From: Martinezella lusitana
Lineage (GTDB): Bacteria; Pseudomonadota; Alphaproteobacteria; Rhizobiales; Rhizobiaceae
Length of the DNA stretch: 64,000 nt
Direction of reading: 5' to 3'
Assembly: GCF_010668395.1 (NCBI RefSeq)
Contig: NZ_WUEY01000011.1
Coordinates: 62,001-126,000 of the forward strand
This document shows, in pieces, positions 25,056 through 34,614 of the stretch (position 1 is its first letter; every line of letters starts with the position of its first letter). The notes below the pieces were generated by a model. It saw nothing but the letters and a program-made list of their open reading frames with translations, did not search any database and was not told where the DNA came from. The position numbers and the translations under genes are program-made.

Positions 25056-25407
25056 CGGCGGCTCTCCATGTGGTGGAATGCGAACTTGGGGACGAATATG
25101 AACCACGGTGGCAGGCTGCGCCGCTCTACGCCATGCCGGCAATATGTCTGCTTGGCATGAACACTCTCCCGTTATATCGATGGTGTCTCCGGACGCCGTC
25201 ATTCTCAATCCCCCTTCCGGGGGAATCCCGGCAAAAACATAGGGGGAGAAGCGACCGGAAGCGCGTCACGGCTGCATGGCATGCCATGATTACCGGAAGA
25301 ACACCGAAACATTACCCGACCATTACCTTGGCATCACGACCGGGGGGCGTGGCCGGTGCTAGTCTGCCGTTTCGATAGATTCACGGCAGCCGGAGTTCGC
25401 ATCCGCT
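25056..25407. other. Divergent regulatory region between mucR homologue and LuxR-type gene
   Basis: About 350 bases without a gene. It holds a C5/G5 hairpin (25209-25224) and three ATTACC direct repeats at 25289, 25311 and 25322, whose starts are spaced 22 and 11 bases apart. These lie about 80-120 bases before the LuxR-type start. Promoters for both directions must be here, but I cannot place -35/-10 boxes with confidence. Confidence 0.5.
25289..25327 (+). promoter_or_regulatory. Helically phased ATTACC direct repeats
   Basis: ATTACC occurs at 25289-25294, 25311-25316 and 25322-25327; the last two are preceded by C, giving CATTACC twice with an 11-base period. Direct repeats one or two helical turns apart are typical of sites bound by OmpR-type winged-helix dimers. 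A protein with that DNA-binding domain is encoded at 27157. The link is inference. Confidence 0.4.
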
Positions 25408-27141
25408 GTGACCCACGACCACGATATGAGAGACGGCGGCGGCTCGACCAGACTGGATAGTGAGATCGATCTCTCATCCATTCGGCAGCAAGCTCCCGGC
25501 TCTCGGAAAGACCATGGTACATTGCGGCAGCATCCGACGCCTTCAGCCGAACGACGATCCGCGGACGAAGACCCCGCCGTAGCCGACAGCGACCAGGTCT
25601 TCTTCATGGTGAAACAACTTGGCCGGCCCGACACGGAAACGGAAACCGTGCCGTCGATCCATATCGGGCGCAGCATCTGGCGCGCACGACGTCTGCTTTC
25701 GCAGTTGCGCATCGATGAAGGGCTCGAGCTGATCGCCAGGATCGAGCGCGCGCTCGTCCATCTGCGCCCGGGCAAAGCCGATGTGTTCAGGAAGGACGTC
25801 GGTCTGCTTCGGACGATGGCGCTTGCCATGCAAGACAGTTGCCATGCTGCCTTCGCCACCGCCTCCGCCCTTCTTGGAAAGAACGCATCACATACCGACA
25901 ACGCCGCCGCAGCGGCACTCTGCCGGTTCGCGCATTGGCAACTCGGGCATCTCGGCCATGTCGATGCGTCCGTCTGGGGCGGGCGGAATACGGCGCTTGC
26001 GGGACATCGCATGCCGGCGGACATTCTGTCTCTGATCGTCGACGCGGCGATCGAGCTGCAGCAACTGCGCTTGTCGGCCGCCCGTCGGACGGCAATGGAG
26101 GCGCTCGGTCTTGCGGAGCGGCTCGACAGGCCGGAGCCTGCGCTTGCCGCACTGGCCGCAAGCGTCGCGGCGCAGGCGCTTTACGAAGAGGGGCTTCTGG
26201 AGGAGGCCGAGGAACTGCTCCTCCGCCGGCTGGAGACGATCAAGGCGACAGGCCTGCTCGACAGCGTCTGGCGAACCCACTTCATTCTCTCCCGCATTGC
26301 CGCGCAAAGAGAACAATACGATTTCGCTCTGCTGCTCCTGCGACAGGCAGAAACCATCGGCCAGAAGCGCGGGTGGAGCCGGCTGATCGCGGCCTGTTTC
26401 GAGGAGCGCCTGAACCTGCTTCTGCGCGCCGGGCGTGCCAAGGAAGCAGAGCTGTACGCCGCCCGGCTTGATCGCTTTGCAGCCGGGTTCGAACCGCGGG
26501 GAAGCGAACCCGCCATCACCATCAGGCGCCATCGGGATATCGCCCATGTTCGTCTGGATCTCGCAGCGGAACAGGCGGCGGCGGCGCTCGCCGAGCTGCA
26601 ACGACTGCATGCGGAAGCCATTCAACGCCACGACCTTCTTCTGGCCTTGCGATTGGGATTGCAGAAGGCCGCCGCGCTCGAAATGCTCGGCCGTCCCGCG
26701 CAAGCCGAAACTCTGGTTCTCAGAGCCCTGCGGCTCGGCGCTATTCTCGGCCTCTTCCAGATCTTCATTGATGAAGGAACGGCAGTCGGCGGGATCGTGC
26801 GGCGCGTCTATGAAAACGCGCTGAAGCCGGGAGGCGATGCGGCAGACATCCTGGTCTATGCCGGCGGCCTCATCAGCCATGGCGACACTGTTGCGCCTGT
26901 CCCCTCGAAATCAAAATCAAAACCCAAGAGCTACGATTGCCTCAGCACGCGCGAGCAGGACATTCTCAGGCTCGTCAGTCAGGGTTTATCCAACAAACGG
27001 ATTGCACAGTCGCTGAAAATTGCGCCGGAAACCGTAAAATCGCATATCAAGCGAATTTTTTCGAAGCTCGCGGTAAAAACACGGGCCGAAGCCGTAGCAC
27101 GGGCCGACGCACTCGGTTTACTTATAGTCTCTACGCAATGA
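25408..27141 (+). CDS. LuxR-type regulator with MalT-like TPR region, no NTPase domain
   Basis: Transcriptional regulator (577 aa). The C-terminal ~65 residues are a LuxR/FixJ helix-turn-helix (CLSTREQDILRLVSQGLSNKRIAQSL, APETVKSHIKRIFSKL, from about residue 511). Residues ~90-450 are helical repeats resembling the MalT/LAL TPR region. The AAA/STAND ATPase half found in full-length LAL regulators is missing, and no Walker motif is seen. Translation starts at GTG 25408; the first ~80 residues are low-complexity and polar, so a later start is possible. The ATPase-bearing regulator begins 15 bases downstream, suggesting one operon and joint action. Confidence 0.8.
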   Translation: MTHDHDMRDGGGSTRLDSEIDLSSIRQQAPGSRKDHGTLRQHPTPSAERRSADEDPAVADSDQVFFMVKQLGRPDTETETVPSIHIGRSIWRARRLLSQLRIDEGLELIARIERALVHLRPGKADVFRKDVGLLRTMALAMQDSCHAAFATASALLGKNASHTDNAAAAALCRFAHWQLGHLGHVDASVWGGRNTALAGHRMPADILSLIVDAAIELQQLRLSAARRTAMEALGLAERLDRPEPALAALAASVAAQALYEEGLLEEAEELLLRRLETIKATGLLDSVWRTHFILSRIAAQREQYDFALLLLRQAETIGQKRGWSRLIAACFEERLNLLLRAGRAKEAELYAARLDRFAAGFEPRGSEPAITIRRHRDIAHVRLDLAAEQAAAALAELQRLHAEAIQRHDLLLALRLGLQKAAALEMLGRPAQAETLVLRALRLGAILGLFQIFIDEGTAVGGIVRRVYENALKPGGDAADILVYAGGLISHGDTVAPVPSKSKSKPKSYDCLSTREQDILRLVSQGLSNKRIAQSLKIAPETVKSHIKRIFSKLAVKTRAEAVARADALGLLIVSTQ

Positions 27142-27156
27142 GGGGAGCTGCGCCGC

Positions 27157-30100
27157 ATGGCCGATCTGCCGTCCTTCCGGATCGATCTTTCGAATGAGTG
27201 CTTGTGGCGCACCGATGTGCCGGGCGAAAACGAGCGCCTGGACCTGCCGCCGAAGACATTCCAGCTATTGCGATATCTTCTGGCCAACAAAGGACGCGCG
27301 ATCGGCTCCGACGAATTGCTCGATGCGCTATGGCAGGGCGTGCATGTCCAGCCCGAGGTGGTAAAAACCCATATCCTGGCCATCCGCAACGCACTCCACG
27401 ATCGCTCGGAGAAGCCGCGTTTCATCGAAACCGTGCGCGGTCGCGGATATCGCTTCATCGGCTCCATCGGCGACGTTTCGGCATTTCCTCTGGAGGCTTC
27501 GCAGTCGGGCGATCCATTGTTTGTCGGGCGCGACACGCCGCTTGAAGCCCTGATGTCCAGATTTCGGCAAGCACAATCCGGCAGTTTGCAGCTCGTGTTT
27601 CTCAGCGGCGAGCCAGGCCTCGGGAAATCGACGGTCGTGCGGAAATTCCTTGCGCAGCTTTCCGTATCCTCCAGTCCCGTCGTGGGCTTCGGACAGTGCG
27701 TCGAAGGACTTGCCGGAACCGAACCCTACTATCCGATATTGGAAGCGCTTGCGGGGCTCTGCACGGGAGCGCTTGGAACAACCGTCCTGCGCTCGCTGAT
27801 AACGCTTGCGCCGAGCTGGGCGGTGCAGATGCCGGCGCATGTTTCCCACGAACAGCGCCTTGCCCTGCAGCCGCTCCTGGCCGTCTCCGGGCGGGAACGC
27901 ATGTTGCGCGAAGGTTGCGAATTGCTGGAGCGTCTCGCCTCGCAGCGCACCATCATCCTTGTCCTCGAAAACATTCATTGGTCCGATTACGCGACGCTCG
28001 ATTTTCTCTCCGCCATATCGCGCCGGCGGTCTTCGGCAAGGCTGCTGATCATCGCCACGTACAGGCCCGAAGACGTGGACGGCCGCCATCCGTTGCGCGG
28101 CCTGGTGCATGATCTCGTGTTGAACCGCTACGGTTCGGAAATCGCCTTGCAACCACTGACCGAAAGCGCGGTCGCGGCATTTATCGGTGACGATCCGCAC
28201 GCGAACGCCTCGAAGGCATTCGCACATCTCCTTCGGGAATGGTCCGGCGGCAATCCGCTGTTCATGCAGGCCACGCTCGATCATCTTGCAGAACGTGGTC
28301 TCGTGGCACGAAGGCCGGATGGCTCCTGGCATCTGCAGACGCCGGCCGAAAGCATCAAGCGCGAGACGCCGCCGACGCTTGGCCGGCTGATCGAAACGCG
28401 CTTCGAATGGCTTCCCGAGACCGAGAGACAAATCCTGGAGGCTGCGAGCGTCACTGGCCTTCAATTCTGCGCGTCGGTCGCCGTGGCCGCCACGGATCTC
28501 GATTTCTATGCCTTCGAGGATGCATGCGAAAGCCTCTGCCGCCGCATGTTGTTCATTCAGCACGACGGCTTGCGCCTGCTGCCGGGCGGCCGGCAGTTGC
28601 GGCAATATCGCTTCCGGCATGACATCTACCGCCAGGTTCTCTATGACCTGTTGGGTCCTGCCCGCCTTTCGCGGCTTCATGCGGCGATCGGCAGCCGGCT
28701 GGAAGCCGTCTACCCGCCGGATGAGCGGGATCCGGTTGCGGGAGAGCTTGCCGGTCATTTCGCGAGAGCAGCCGAGTGGCAGAAGGCTCTGACATATTTC
28801 CGCATAGCGTTGCGCATCGCCATCCGCCGCTTCGCCTACAGCGACGCGCTGGCGATGCTTGATCGCGCCGACGATCTGACGGCGGGCCTGCCTGCGGAAA
28901 TAAAGGCCGCGACGGAAATCGAATTTCTGGATCGCCGTGCGGCCATCTATGTCGCAACCCATGATCGTCGTGCCGCAGAGGCCCATGCCGCGTTGCTCAG
29001 GCGGGCAACAGAGCTGGGAGACGTCGATATGCAGGCGCGCTGCCTGCTGCGCCAGGCGCAGGTCGCAAGCTGGCGGGACAAGGCGTTATGCCTTCGTCTT
29101 CTCAAAGACATCGAGGCGTTGAGCGCGCGCCAGCAGAGCCCGACGGTACGCGCGCTCACCCGGCTCAACGTCCTGATCCGCCGCATCTGGATAGACGGCT
29201 GGAACGGTGAGGATGTGCGTCTTTGCGAGGAGACGGTTGCGTTCCTGAGAGCCGAGGGCGAAAGCCTTACCACCGCGCGCGCGATGATCGATTTCGGCAT
29301 GATCGGTGTCTTTGCGTCACGCTACCGGGAAGTCTGTCAAAGCCTGCGCGTCGACTATCAATACATCATCGATCATGCCAATTACCGCGACGAGCCGGAT
29401 ATTCCGCGCGCGCTCTGGATGCATGATATCGGGGTGCCGGTCTGCCTGCTGTTTCTCGGCGATTTCGCCGGTTCGCTCGCAGCCTTCGACGAGGCGGTCG
29501 CTAGATACGAGGCAAACGGCAACCATAGCGAGTCGCGCGGCCTGAAAGTCTATCGTGCGCTCGTCTATCTCTTCACCGGCAAGGTGGACGCCGTCTTCGA
29601 CACATGCCGCGTCATCGCCGACGCCGTCAGGGAACAACAGGTCGCCGATCCCGCCATCGCCGACATGCTGCCGATCGAGCGCCGGCTATCGCTTGTTTTG
29701 TGCGCGCTTGCCGAAATCGCAGTTGGACATCATGCCGCCGCTCGTGGCTATCTGACCGCGGCCGAAGACGAAATGAACAGGCAGGCCGTCCTGCTGGACT
29801 GGTATTGGCGGCTTGCGATGGAATTCGGCTGGGTAAACCTCTCGCTTGCCGAAGGCAACGTTGTTGCGGCACAGGAGCATGCCGAGGAGCTGGTGGGCTT
29901 GGCGGAGCAGACAGACGAGCGAACTTGGCGCGCTTTGGCCTGGGACGCGCTGGCGCGGGTCGCCATTGCCCGTGGCGCGCCGGCCGAAAGCCTGCGTCAC
30001 GTCGCCTCCGCACTTGACGTCAGCAAAGGTTTTGAAACGCCGCTTGCGACATGGCAGGTGCATGAGACTGCCGCCGCCGCCTATGCGGCGCTCGACGATG

Positions 30101-30162
30101 CGGAAAACGCCGCGAAATCCACCGAATTGAGCGCTTCCGCACGGTTGGCGCTGGTGGAATAA
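27157..30162 (+). CDS. Winged-helix/AAA ATPase/TPR regulator
   Basis: Large (1001 aa) regulator. Residues ~25-105 are an OmpR/CadC-type winged helix (PPKTFQLLRYLLANKGRAI, FIETVRGRGYRFIG). Residues ~120-420 are an AAA_16-type ATPase with Walker A GEPGLGKST near residue 155 and Walker B-like IILVLENIHWSD near 270. The C-terminal ~500 residues are TPR-like helical repeats. This DNA-binding/STAND-like design is usually a switch that assembles on a ligand; the ligand is unknown. ATG 27157 follows GAGGGGAG. It is the second gene after the LuxR-type regulator, 15 bases apart. Confidence 0.85.
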   Translation: MADLPSFRIDLSNECLWRTDVPGENERLDLPPKTFQLLRYLLANKGRAIGSDELLDALWQGVHVQPEVVKTHILAIRNALHDRSEKPRFIETVRGRGYRFIGSIGDVSAFPLEASQSGDPLFVGRDTPLEALMSRFRQAQSGSLQLVFLSGEPGLGKSTVVRKFLAQLSVSSSPVVGFGQCVEGLAGTEPYYPILEALAGLCTGALGTTVLRSLITLAPSWAVQMPAHVSHEQRLALQPLLAVSGRERMLREGCELLERLASQRTIILVLENIHWSDYATLDFLSAISRRRSSARLLIIATYRPEDVDGRHPLRGLVHDLVLNRYGSEIALQPLTESAVAAFIGDDPHANASKAFAHLLREWSGGNPLFMQATLDHLAERGLVARRPDGSWHLQTPAESIKRETPPTLGRLIETRFEWLPETERQILEAASVTGLQFCASVAVAATDLDFYAFEDACESLCRRMLFIQHDGLRLLPGGRQLRQYRFRHDIYRQVLYDLLGPARLSRLHAAIGSRLEAVYPPDERDPVAGELAGHFARAAEWQKALTYFRIALRIAIRRFAYSDALAMLDRADDLTAGLPAEIKAATEIEFLDRRAAIYVATHDRRAAEAHAALLRRATELGDVDMQARCLLRQAQVASWRDKALCLRLLKDIEALSARQQSPTVRALTRLNVLIRRIWIDGWNGEDVRLCEETVAFLRAEGESLTTARAMIDFGMIGVFASRYREVCQSLRVDYQYIIDHANYRDEPDIPRALWMHDIGVPVCLLFLGDFAGSLAAFDEAVARYEANGNHSESRGLKVYRALVYLFTGKVDAVFDTCRVIADAVREQQVADPAIADMLPIERRLSLVLCALAEIAVGHHAAARGYLTAAEDEMNRQAVLLDWYWRLAMEFGWVNLSLAEGNVVAAQEHAEELVGLAEQTDERTWRALAWDALARVAIARGAPAESLRHVASALDVSKGFETPLATWQVHETAAAAYAALDDAENAAKSTELSASARLALVE

Positions 30163-30181
30163 AGCCCGCAGGAGGCCCGGC

Positions 30182-30211
30182 TGCCTGCGGTCGGCCGTGC
30201 CTCCGCAGGCA
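30182..30211 (+). terminator. Hairpin after the large ATPase regulator
   Basis: TGCCTGCGG (30182-30190) pairs exactly with CCGCAGGCA (30203-30211) around a 12-base loop, 20 bases after the stop codon. It is a plausible transcription terminator although no T-run follows. Confidence 0.5.
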
Positions 30212-30454
30212 AAGGGCTTCATCTTCCCCATCCCCCAAAACGTGGCGCCTTCACCCCCAACCGGGGGATAGAGTTGAGGGGCCGCAAGGGGCACATTGAC
30301 ATCGACCGAGTGCCCAAGGGACGGAAGTTTTCCGCGCTCATCCACTGAAATTAGTCAGGGCTGCCGCCTTCGCGCGAGATTCGCGACAGCGGCCCAGGCC
30401 CCGATCTCCTGACGGCACGCCCAAGGCTATCGGGTGCGTCGTCAAAAATGAGGA

Positions 30455-31270
30455 ATGTTCGATCCGATGACGCAAATTTCTCCTCCGGCACCTTTCGAAA
30501 CCATCCTCTACGAGAAGCGGGATACGACCGCCTACGTGACGTTGAACCGTCCCGAAGTAATGAACGCCCTCAGCCAAAGGACGATCCGGGAGCTGAAAAA
30601 GGCGTTCGAAGATGCCCGAGATGACGCCGAGGTCCGCGGCGTCATCCTCACCGGCGCCGGCGATCGAGCTTTCATCGCCGGCGCCGACATCACCGAACTG
30701 GCCAAGGCGACCCCCATCGACGCCGAGCGCCAGACGCGCGCCGGCCAGGAGCTGCTCAACCTCATCGAAGACCTCGGCAAGCCGGTGATCGCCGCCGTAA
30801 ACGGCCTGGCGCTCGGCGGCGGCTGCGAAACGGCGATGGCCTGCACGCTCCGTATCGCCACGGCCCACGCGCAATTCGGCCAGCCCGAAATCAGGCTGGG
30901 CCTTATTCCCGGTTTCGGCGGAACGCAGCGGCTGGCTCGCCTGATCGGCAAAGGCCGCGCGATGCAGCTCATCCTCACCGGCGCGATGATCCCGGCGGAG
31001 GAGGCTCATCGGATCGGCCTCGTCAACGCCGTCGTCGAACCTGCCGAACTGATCGCAAGGGCGGAGGCCCTGCTGGCGGACATCACCAGAAACTCGGCGC
31101 TTGCCATCGGCTTTGCCATCGAAGCGGTCAATCGCGGCCTCGATGGCTCGCTGCAGGAGGGCTTGGCGCTCGAGGGCAAGCTTTTTGCGCTATGCGCCGC
31201 CACCGAGGACAAGAAGGAGGGCGTCGCCGCCTTCCTGGAAAAACGCCAGCCAAAGTTCGAGGGACGATGA
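30455..31270 (+). CDS. Enoyl-CoA hydratase/isomerase (crotonase family)
   Basis: Crotonase-fold enzyme adding water to, or isomerising, an enoyl-CoA. Both catalytic glutamates of true hydratases are in place: ALGGGCETAMAC and FGQPEIRLGLIPGFGGTQ. The oxyanion-hole segment ITGAGDRAF-like (LTGAGDRAFIAGADI) is also normal. Length 271 aa. The start may be ATG 30455 or ATG 30467: AGGA sits immediately before the first and 12 bases before the second. It is the first gene of an acyl-CoA catabolic set on the same strand; the physiological substrate is unknown. Confidence 0.88.
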   Translation: MFDPMTQISPPAPFETILYEKRDTTAYVTLNRPEVMNALSQRTIRELKKAFEDARDDAEVRGVILTGAGDRAFIAGADITELAKATPIDAERQTRAGQELLNLIEDLGKPVIAAVNGLALGGGCETAMACTLRIATAHAQFGQPEIRLGLIPGFGGTQRLARLIGKGRAMQLILTGAMIPAEEAHRIGLVNAVVEPAELIARAEALLADITRNSALAIGFAIEAVNRGLDGSLQEGLALEGKLFALCAATEDKKEGVAAFLEKRQPKFEGR

Positions 31271-31370
31271 TGTTCTCGGGCAGCTCCTCCCACTTCCCCG
31301 GAACGGCTCCCGGTGCCGCCGCGACCATCGATCTTTCCCGCATACAGGCCCGCATACAGGAATGAAGCTC

Positions 31371-32591
31371 ATGAACGGCAGTTACATCTTCTCCGGACTG
31401 AAGGTCCTCGATCTTGCGAGCTACATCGCCGGGCCGGCCGCGACCACGATCCTCGCTGATTTCGGCGCCGACGTCATCAAGGTGGAGCCGCCGGAAACCG
31501 GGGACGTCTACCGCTATTTCTCGCAAACGCCCCCCAATCCGGTCAGCGACGTCAACTACGCGTGGCAGCTCACCAACCGGAACAAGCGCAGCATCGCGAT
31601 CAATCTTAAAGCCGGCGAATCCAGAGAGGTTCTCGAACGGCTTGTGCGCTGGGCCGATGTCATCGTGGTCAATTTCCCGCCGCGGGTGAAGGCGGCCCTC
31701 GGCGTCACCTACGAGATGCTTTCACCGCTCAATCCAAGGCTGATCTATGCCGATATCACCGGCTACGGTTCCGAAGGTCCGGAAGCGGATACGCCCGGCT
31801 TCGACGTGACGGCTTACTGGGCGCGATCCGGGTTGATGGAAGTAACCCACGACGCCGGCAGCCCGCCGACGCTGCCCATCCCGGGCATCGGCGATCATGC
31901 GACGGCAACAACGCTGTATGCCGCAATCGTCACCGCGCTCTATGTCCGCTCCACGACAGGCAAAGGCAGCCACGTCTCGACCTCATTGATCGCAAACGGC
32001 ATCTGGGCGGCGGCCGCATGGGTCGAGGGCGGCCTGAACGGCGCGCACTTCTTCCCGCAGCATGATCGCAAGAACCCGCCCAACGCGCTGCTCAATCCAT
32101 ACCAGACCTCCGATGGGCGGTGGATCCTGCTCGTCGCCGCGCAGAGGAAGGACTGGCCGAGCTTCGCCAAGGCGATCGGCAAACAGGACCTGCTCGACGA
32201 TCCGCGTTTTGCCGACAACAAGCGCGCCGAAAATGCCGCCGCGCTGGTCGATATCCTCGACCCCGTCTTCGCGAGCCGGCCATTGGCGGACTGGAAAGAC
32301 GTGCTGACTGCCAACCGCGTCATCTTCGGCGTGGTGCAGGTCGCCCATGAGATCATCAACGATCCGCAGCTAGCCGCCAATGACATCGTCGTACCGCTCG
32401 ACATACCGGGCAAGTCGACCACGCGCACCGTCAGCAGCCCGATCCAGATTCTTGGAACCGAGAAGGTCAAGCCACGGCCGGCCCCGGCACTCAGCGAACA
32501 TGCCGCCGAAATCCTGAAAGAACTGGGTTTCAACGACACCGACATCGAGCACCTCAACGAAACCGGCGCTGTGGCGCGCTTCCAGGATTGA
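31371..32591 (+). CDS. CaiB/BaiF-family CoA-transferase
   Basis: Class III CoA-transferase (406 aa), moving CoA between carboxylic acids, here probably to activate the substrate of the pathway. The family start (GLKVLDLASYIAGPAATTILADFGADVIKVE) and catalytic Asp segment (TPGFDVTAYWARSG) are present, as are LTNRNKRSIAINLK and the C-terminal PPNALLNPYQTSDGRWI region. ATG 31371 has the better distance from AGGA; ATG 31362 is the alternative. It follows the hydratase by 100 bases and precedes the decarboxylase-like gene by 22. Confidence 0.9.
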   Translation: MNGSYIFSGLKVLDLASYIAGPAATTILADFGADVIKVEPPETGDVYRYFSQTPPNPVSDVNYAWQLTNRNKRSIAINLKAGESREVLERLVRWADVIVVNFPPRVKAALGVTYEMLSPLNPRLIYADITGYGSEGPEADTPGFDVTAYWARSGLMEVTHDAGSPPTLPIPGIGDHATATTLYAAIVTALYVRSTTGKGSHVSTSLIANGIWAAAAWVEGGLNGAHFFPQHDRKNPPNALLNPYQTSDGRWILLVAAQRKDWPSFAKAIGKQDLLDDPRFADNKRAENAAALVDILDPVFASRPLADWKDVLTANRVIFGVVQVAHEIINDPQLAANDIVVPLDIPGKSTTRTVSSPIQILGTEKVKPRPAPALSEHAAEILKELGFNDTDIEHLNETGAVARFQD

Positions 32592-32613
32592 CCCGAGACC
32601 GCCGGAGAACACC

Positions 32614-33396
32614 ATGACAGAAGACGAAGTCCGCAATTCCGCCTATGCGATGCCGATCGCAAGCCCGGCCTATCCGAAGCCGCCCTTCCGGTTTGTCGAT
32701 CGCGAATTCATCATCATCGCGTATCGGACCGATCCCGACGCGCTCGCCAAGATCGTTCCCGCGCCGCTGATGCCGGTCGAGCCGATCGTCAAGTATGAAT
32801 TCATCAAGATGCCCGATTCAAGCGGCCTCGGCTCTTATACGGAGTCCGGTCAGGTCATCCCCGTCAGCTTCCAGGGAGCAGCCGGCGGCTACACCCATGC
32901 CATGTATCTCGATAGCGAAGCCGGTATCGCCTCCGGCCGCGAACTGCTGGGATTTCCGAAAGTCCTGGCCCAGCCGAAACTGGAAGTCCGCAACGACGCG
33001 CTGGTGGGAACGCTCGACTACAACGGCGTGCGCGTCGCTACCGCGACGATGGCGTACAAGTACAACGCTCTCGATCCCAAGGCGGTCGAAAAGACGCTTG
33101 CCGCACCCGGCTTTCTGCTCAAGATCCTGCCGCATGTCGATGGTTCGGCCCGCATTTGCGAGCTGGTCAAATACCACGTCTCCGACGTCACCGTGAAGGG
33201 CGCCTGGACCGGTCCCGCCTCCCTCGAACTGCATCCGCACTGCTTTGCGCCCGTCGCCAAGCTGCCCGTCCTCGAAGTCGTCTCCGCGATACATATCCTC
33301 ACCGATTTGACCATCGCCGGCGGCGAGGTCGTCCACGATTACCTGGCACCGCAGCCAACCCTTTCCTCATCACATGCCTCCGGGAGACCGTCATGA
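32614..33396 (+). CDS. Acetoacetate decarboxylase-like protein
   Basis: Member of the acetoacetate decarboxylase superfamily (260 aa). The Schiff-base lysine is at residue 116 (LLGFPKVLAQPK). The following residue is Val, whereas classical acetoacetate decarboxylase has a second Lys there that lowers the pKa of the first. The reaction may therefore differ (hydratase, aldolase or decarboxylase on another beta-keto acid). The N-terminal IASPAYPKPPFRF and the central GGYTHAMYLDSEAGIASGRE segment are typical. The stop overlaps the acyl-CoA dehydrogenase start (ATGA). The C-terminus beyond YLAPQP is variable. Confidence 0.85.
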   Translation: MTEDEVRNSAYAMPIASPAYPKPPFRFVDREFIIIAYRTDPDALAKIVPAPLMPVEPIVKYEFIKMPDSSGLGSYTESGQVIPVSFQGAAGGYTHAMYLDSEAGIASGRELLGFPKVLAQPKLEVRNDALVGTLDYNGVRVATATMAYKYNALDPKAVEKTLAAPGFLLKILPHVDGSARICELVKYHVSDVTVKGAWTGPASLELHPHCFAPVAKLPVLEVVSAIHILTDLTIAGGEVVHDYLAPQPTLSSSHASGRPS

Positions 33397-34589
33397 CCGC
33401 CGATCGAAAGCCGCTTCCTGCCTGCGACAGCGACTTCTACATGATCCATGAGCTGCTGAGCGATGCCGAGCAGACGCTCCTGAAAGGTGTCCGCTCCTTC
33501 ATGGAGACGACGGTTGCGCCCGTCATCAACAAATACTGGGCCGAGGACGCTTTCCCCTTCGAACTCATTCCCGGGATCCGCGACCTCGGCATCGTCGGGA
33601 TCGGATTTGAGGGCTATGGCTGCCCTGGCGGCAGCACGTTGCTCGATGGTTTCGTCGCCATGGAAATCGCTCGCGTCGATTCCTCGATCGCCACCTTCTA
33701 TGGCGTTCACAGCGGTCTTGCCATGGGGTCGATCTATCTCGGCGGCTCGGAAGAGCAGAAACAGCGCTGGCTGCCTGCCATGGCCCGCATGGAGCAGATC
33801 GGCTGCTTCGGCCTGACGGAACCACTCGTCGGCTCCGGCACCGGCGGCGGGCTTCTGACGACGGCCAAGCGCGAGGGCGACACCTGGGTTCTCAACGGCC
33901 AGAAACGCTGGATCGGCAATGCGCCCTGGTGCGACCTGTCGATTATCTGGGCCCGCGATGTCGACGACGACCAGGTCAAGGGATTCGTCGTCGAGAACAA
34001 GACGACGCCTGGTTTCTCGGTCGAGAAGATCGAGCACAAGATTGCGCTGCGCGTCGTGCAGAACGGCGTCATCACGCTCGATAATTGCCGCGTGCCCGAA
34101 GAGAACCGCCTGCAGGGCGACCGCTCGTTCCGGGATACGGCGCGAGTTCTGAAGCTGACACGGCAATATGTCGCGTGGGAGGCCGTGGGTTGCAGCATGG
34201 GCGCCTATGAACATGCGCTGCACTATGCCCAGACCCGCGAGCAGTTCGGCAAGCCCATCGCCTCATTCCAGCTGATCCAGGACCTGCTGGCGAAAATGCT
34301 CGGCAACATCACCGCCTCGCAATGCATGGTCGTCCGGCTCGCGCAGTTGCAGGACCAGGGCAAGCTGCTGGACCAGCATGCCTCGTTGGCAAAGGCATTC
34401 TGCACCGTGCGAATGCGGGAGACCGTCGCCTGGGCGCGAGAAATTCTCGGCGGCAACGGCATCGTGCTCGACTACAACGTCGCACGCTTCTTCGCCGATT
34501 CCGAGGCGCTCTATTCCTATGAAGGTACGCGCGAAATGAACTCGCTGATCGTCGGCAAGGCGGTCAGCGGCTTCAGTGCATTTGTTTAA
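33393..34589 (+). CDS. Acyl-CoA dehydrogenase, glutaryl-CoA-dehydrogenase-like
   Basis: FAD-dependent acyl-CoA dehydrogenase (398 aa). Segments in order: GFEGYGCPGG, GCFGLTEPLVGSGTGG (FAD/substrate loop), WVLNGQKRWIGNAPWCD, ALRVVQNGVITLDNCRVPEE, TREQFGKPIASFQLIQ and YSYEGTREMNSLIVGKAVSG, where the Glu of YEGT is the catalytic base. This arrangement is closest to glutaryl-CoA dehydrogenases, though the substrate may be another short acyl-CoA. It overlaps the upstream gene by four bases and lies 25 bases before the dehydrogenase that follows. Confidence 0.9.
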   Translation: MTADRKPLPACDSDFYMIHELLSDAEQTLLKGVRSFMETTVAPVINKYWAEDAFPFELIPGIRDLGIVGIGFEGYGCPGGSTLLDGFVAMEIARVDSSIATFYGVHSGLAMGSIYLGGSEEQKQRWLPAMARMEQIGCFGLTEPLVGSGTGGGLLTTAKREGDTWVLNGQKRWIGNAPWCDLSIIWARDVDDDQVKGFVVENKTTPGFSVEKIEHKIALRVVQNGVITLDNCRVPEENRLQGDRSFRDTARVLKLTRQYVAWEAVGCSMGAYEHALHYAQTREQFGKPIASFQLIQDLLAKMLGNITASQCMVVRLAQLQDQGKLLDQHASLAKAFCTVRMRETVAWAREILGGNGIVLDYNVARFFADSEALYSYEGTREMNSLIVGKAVSGFSAFV

Positions 34590-34614
34590 CCGCAGATCCG
34601 AAGGACCAAAGACC

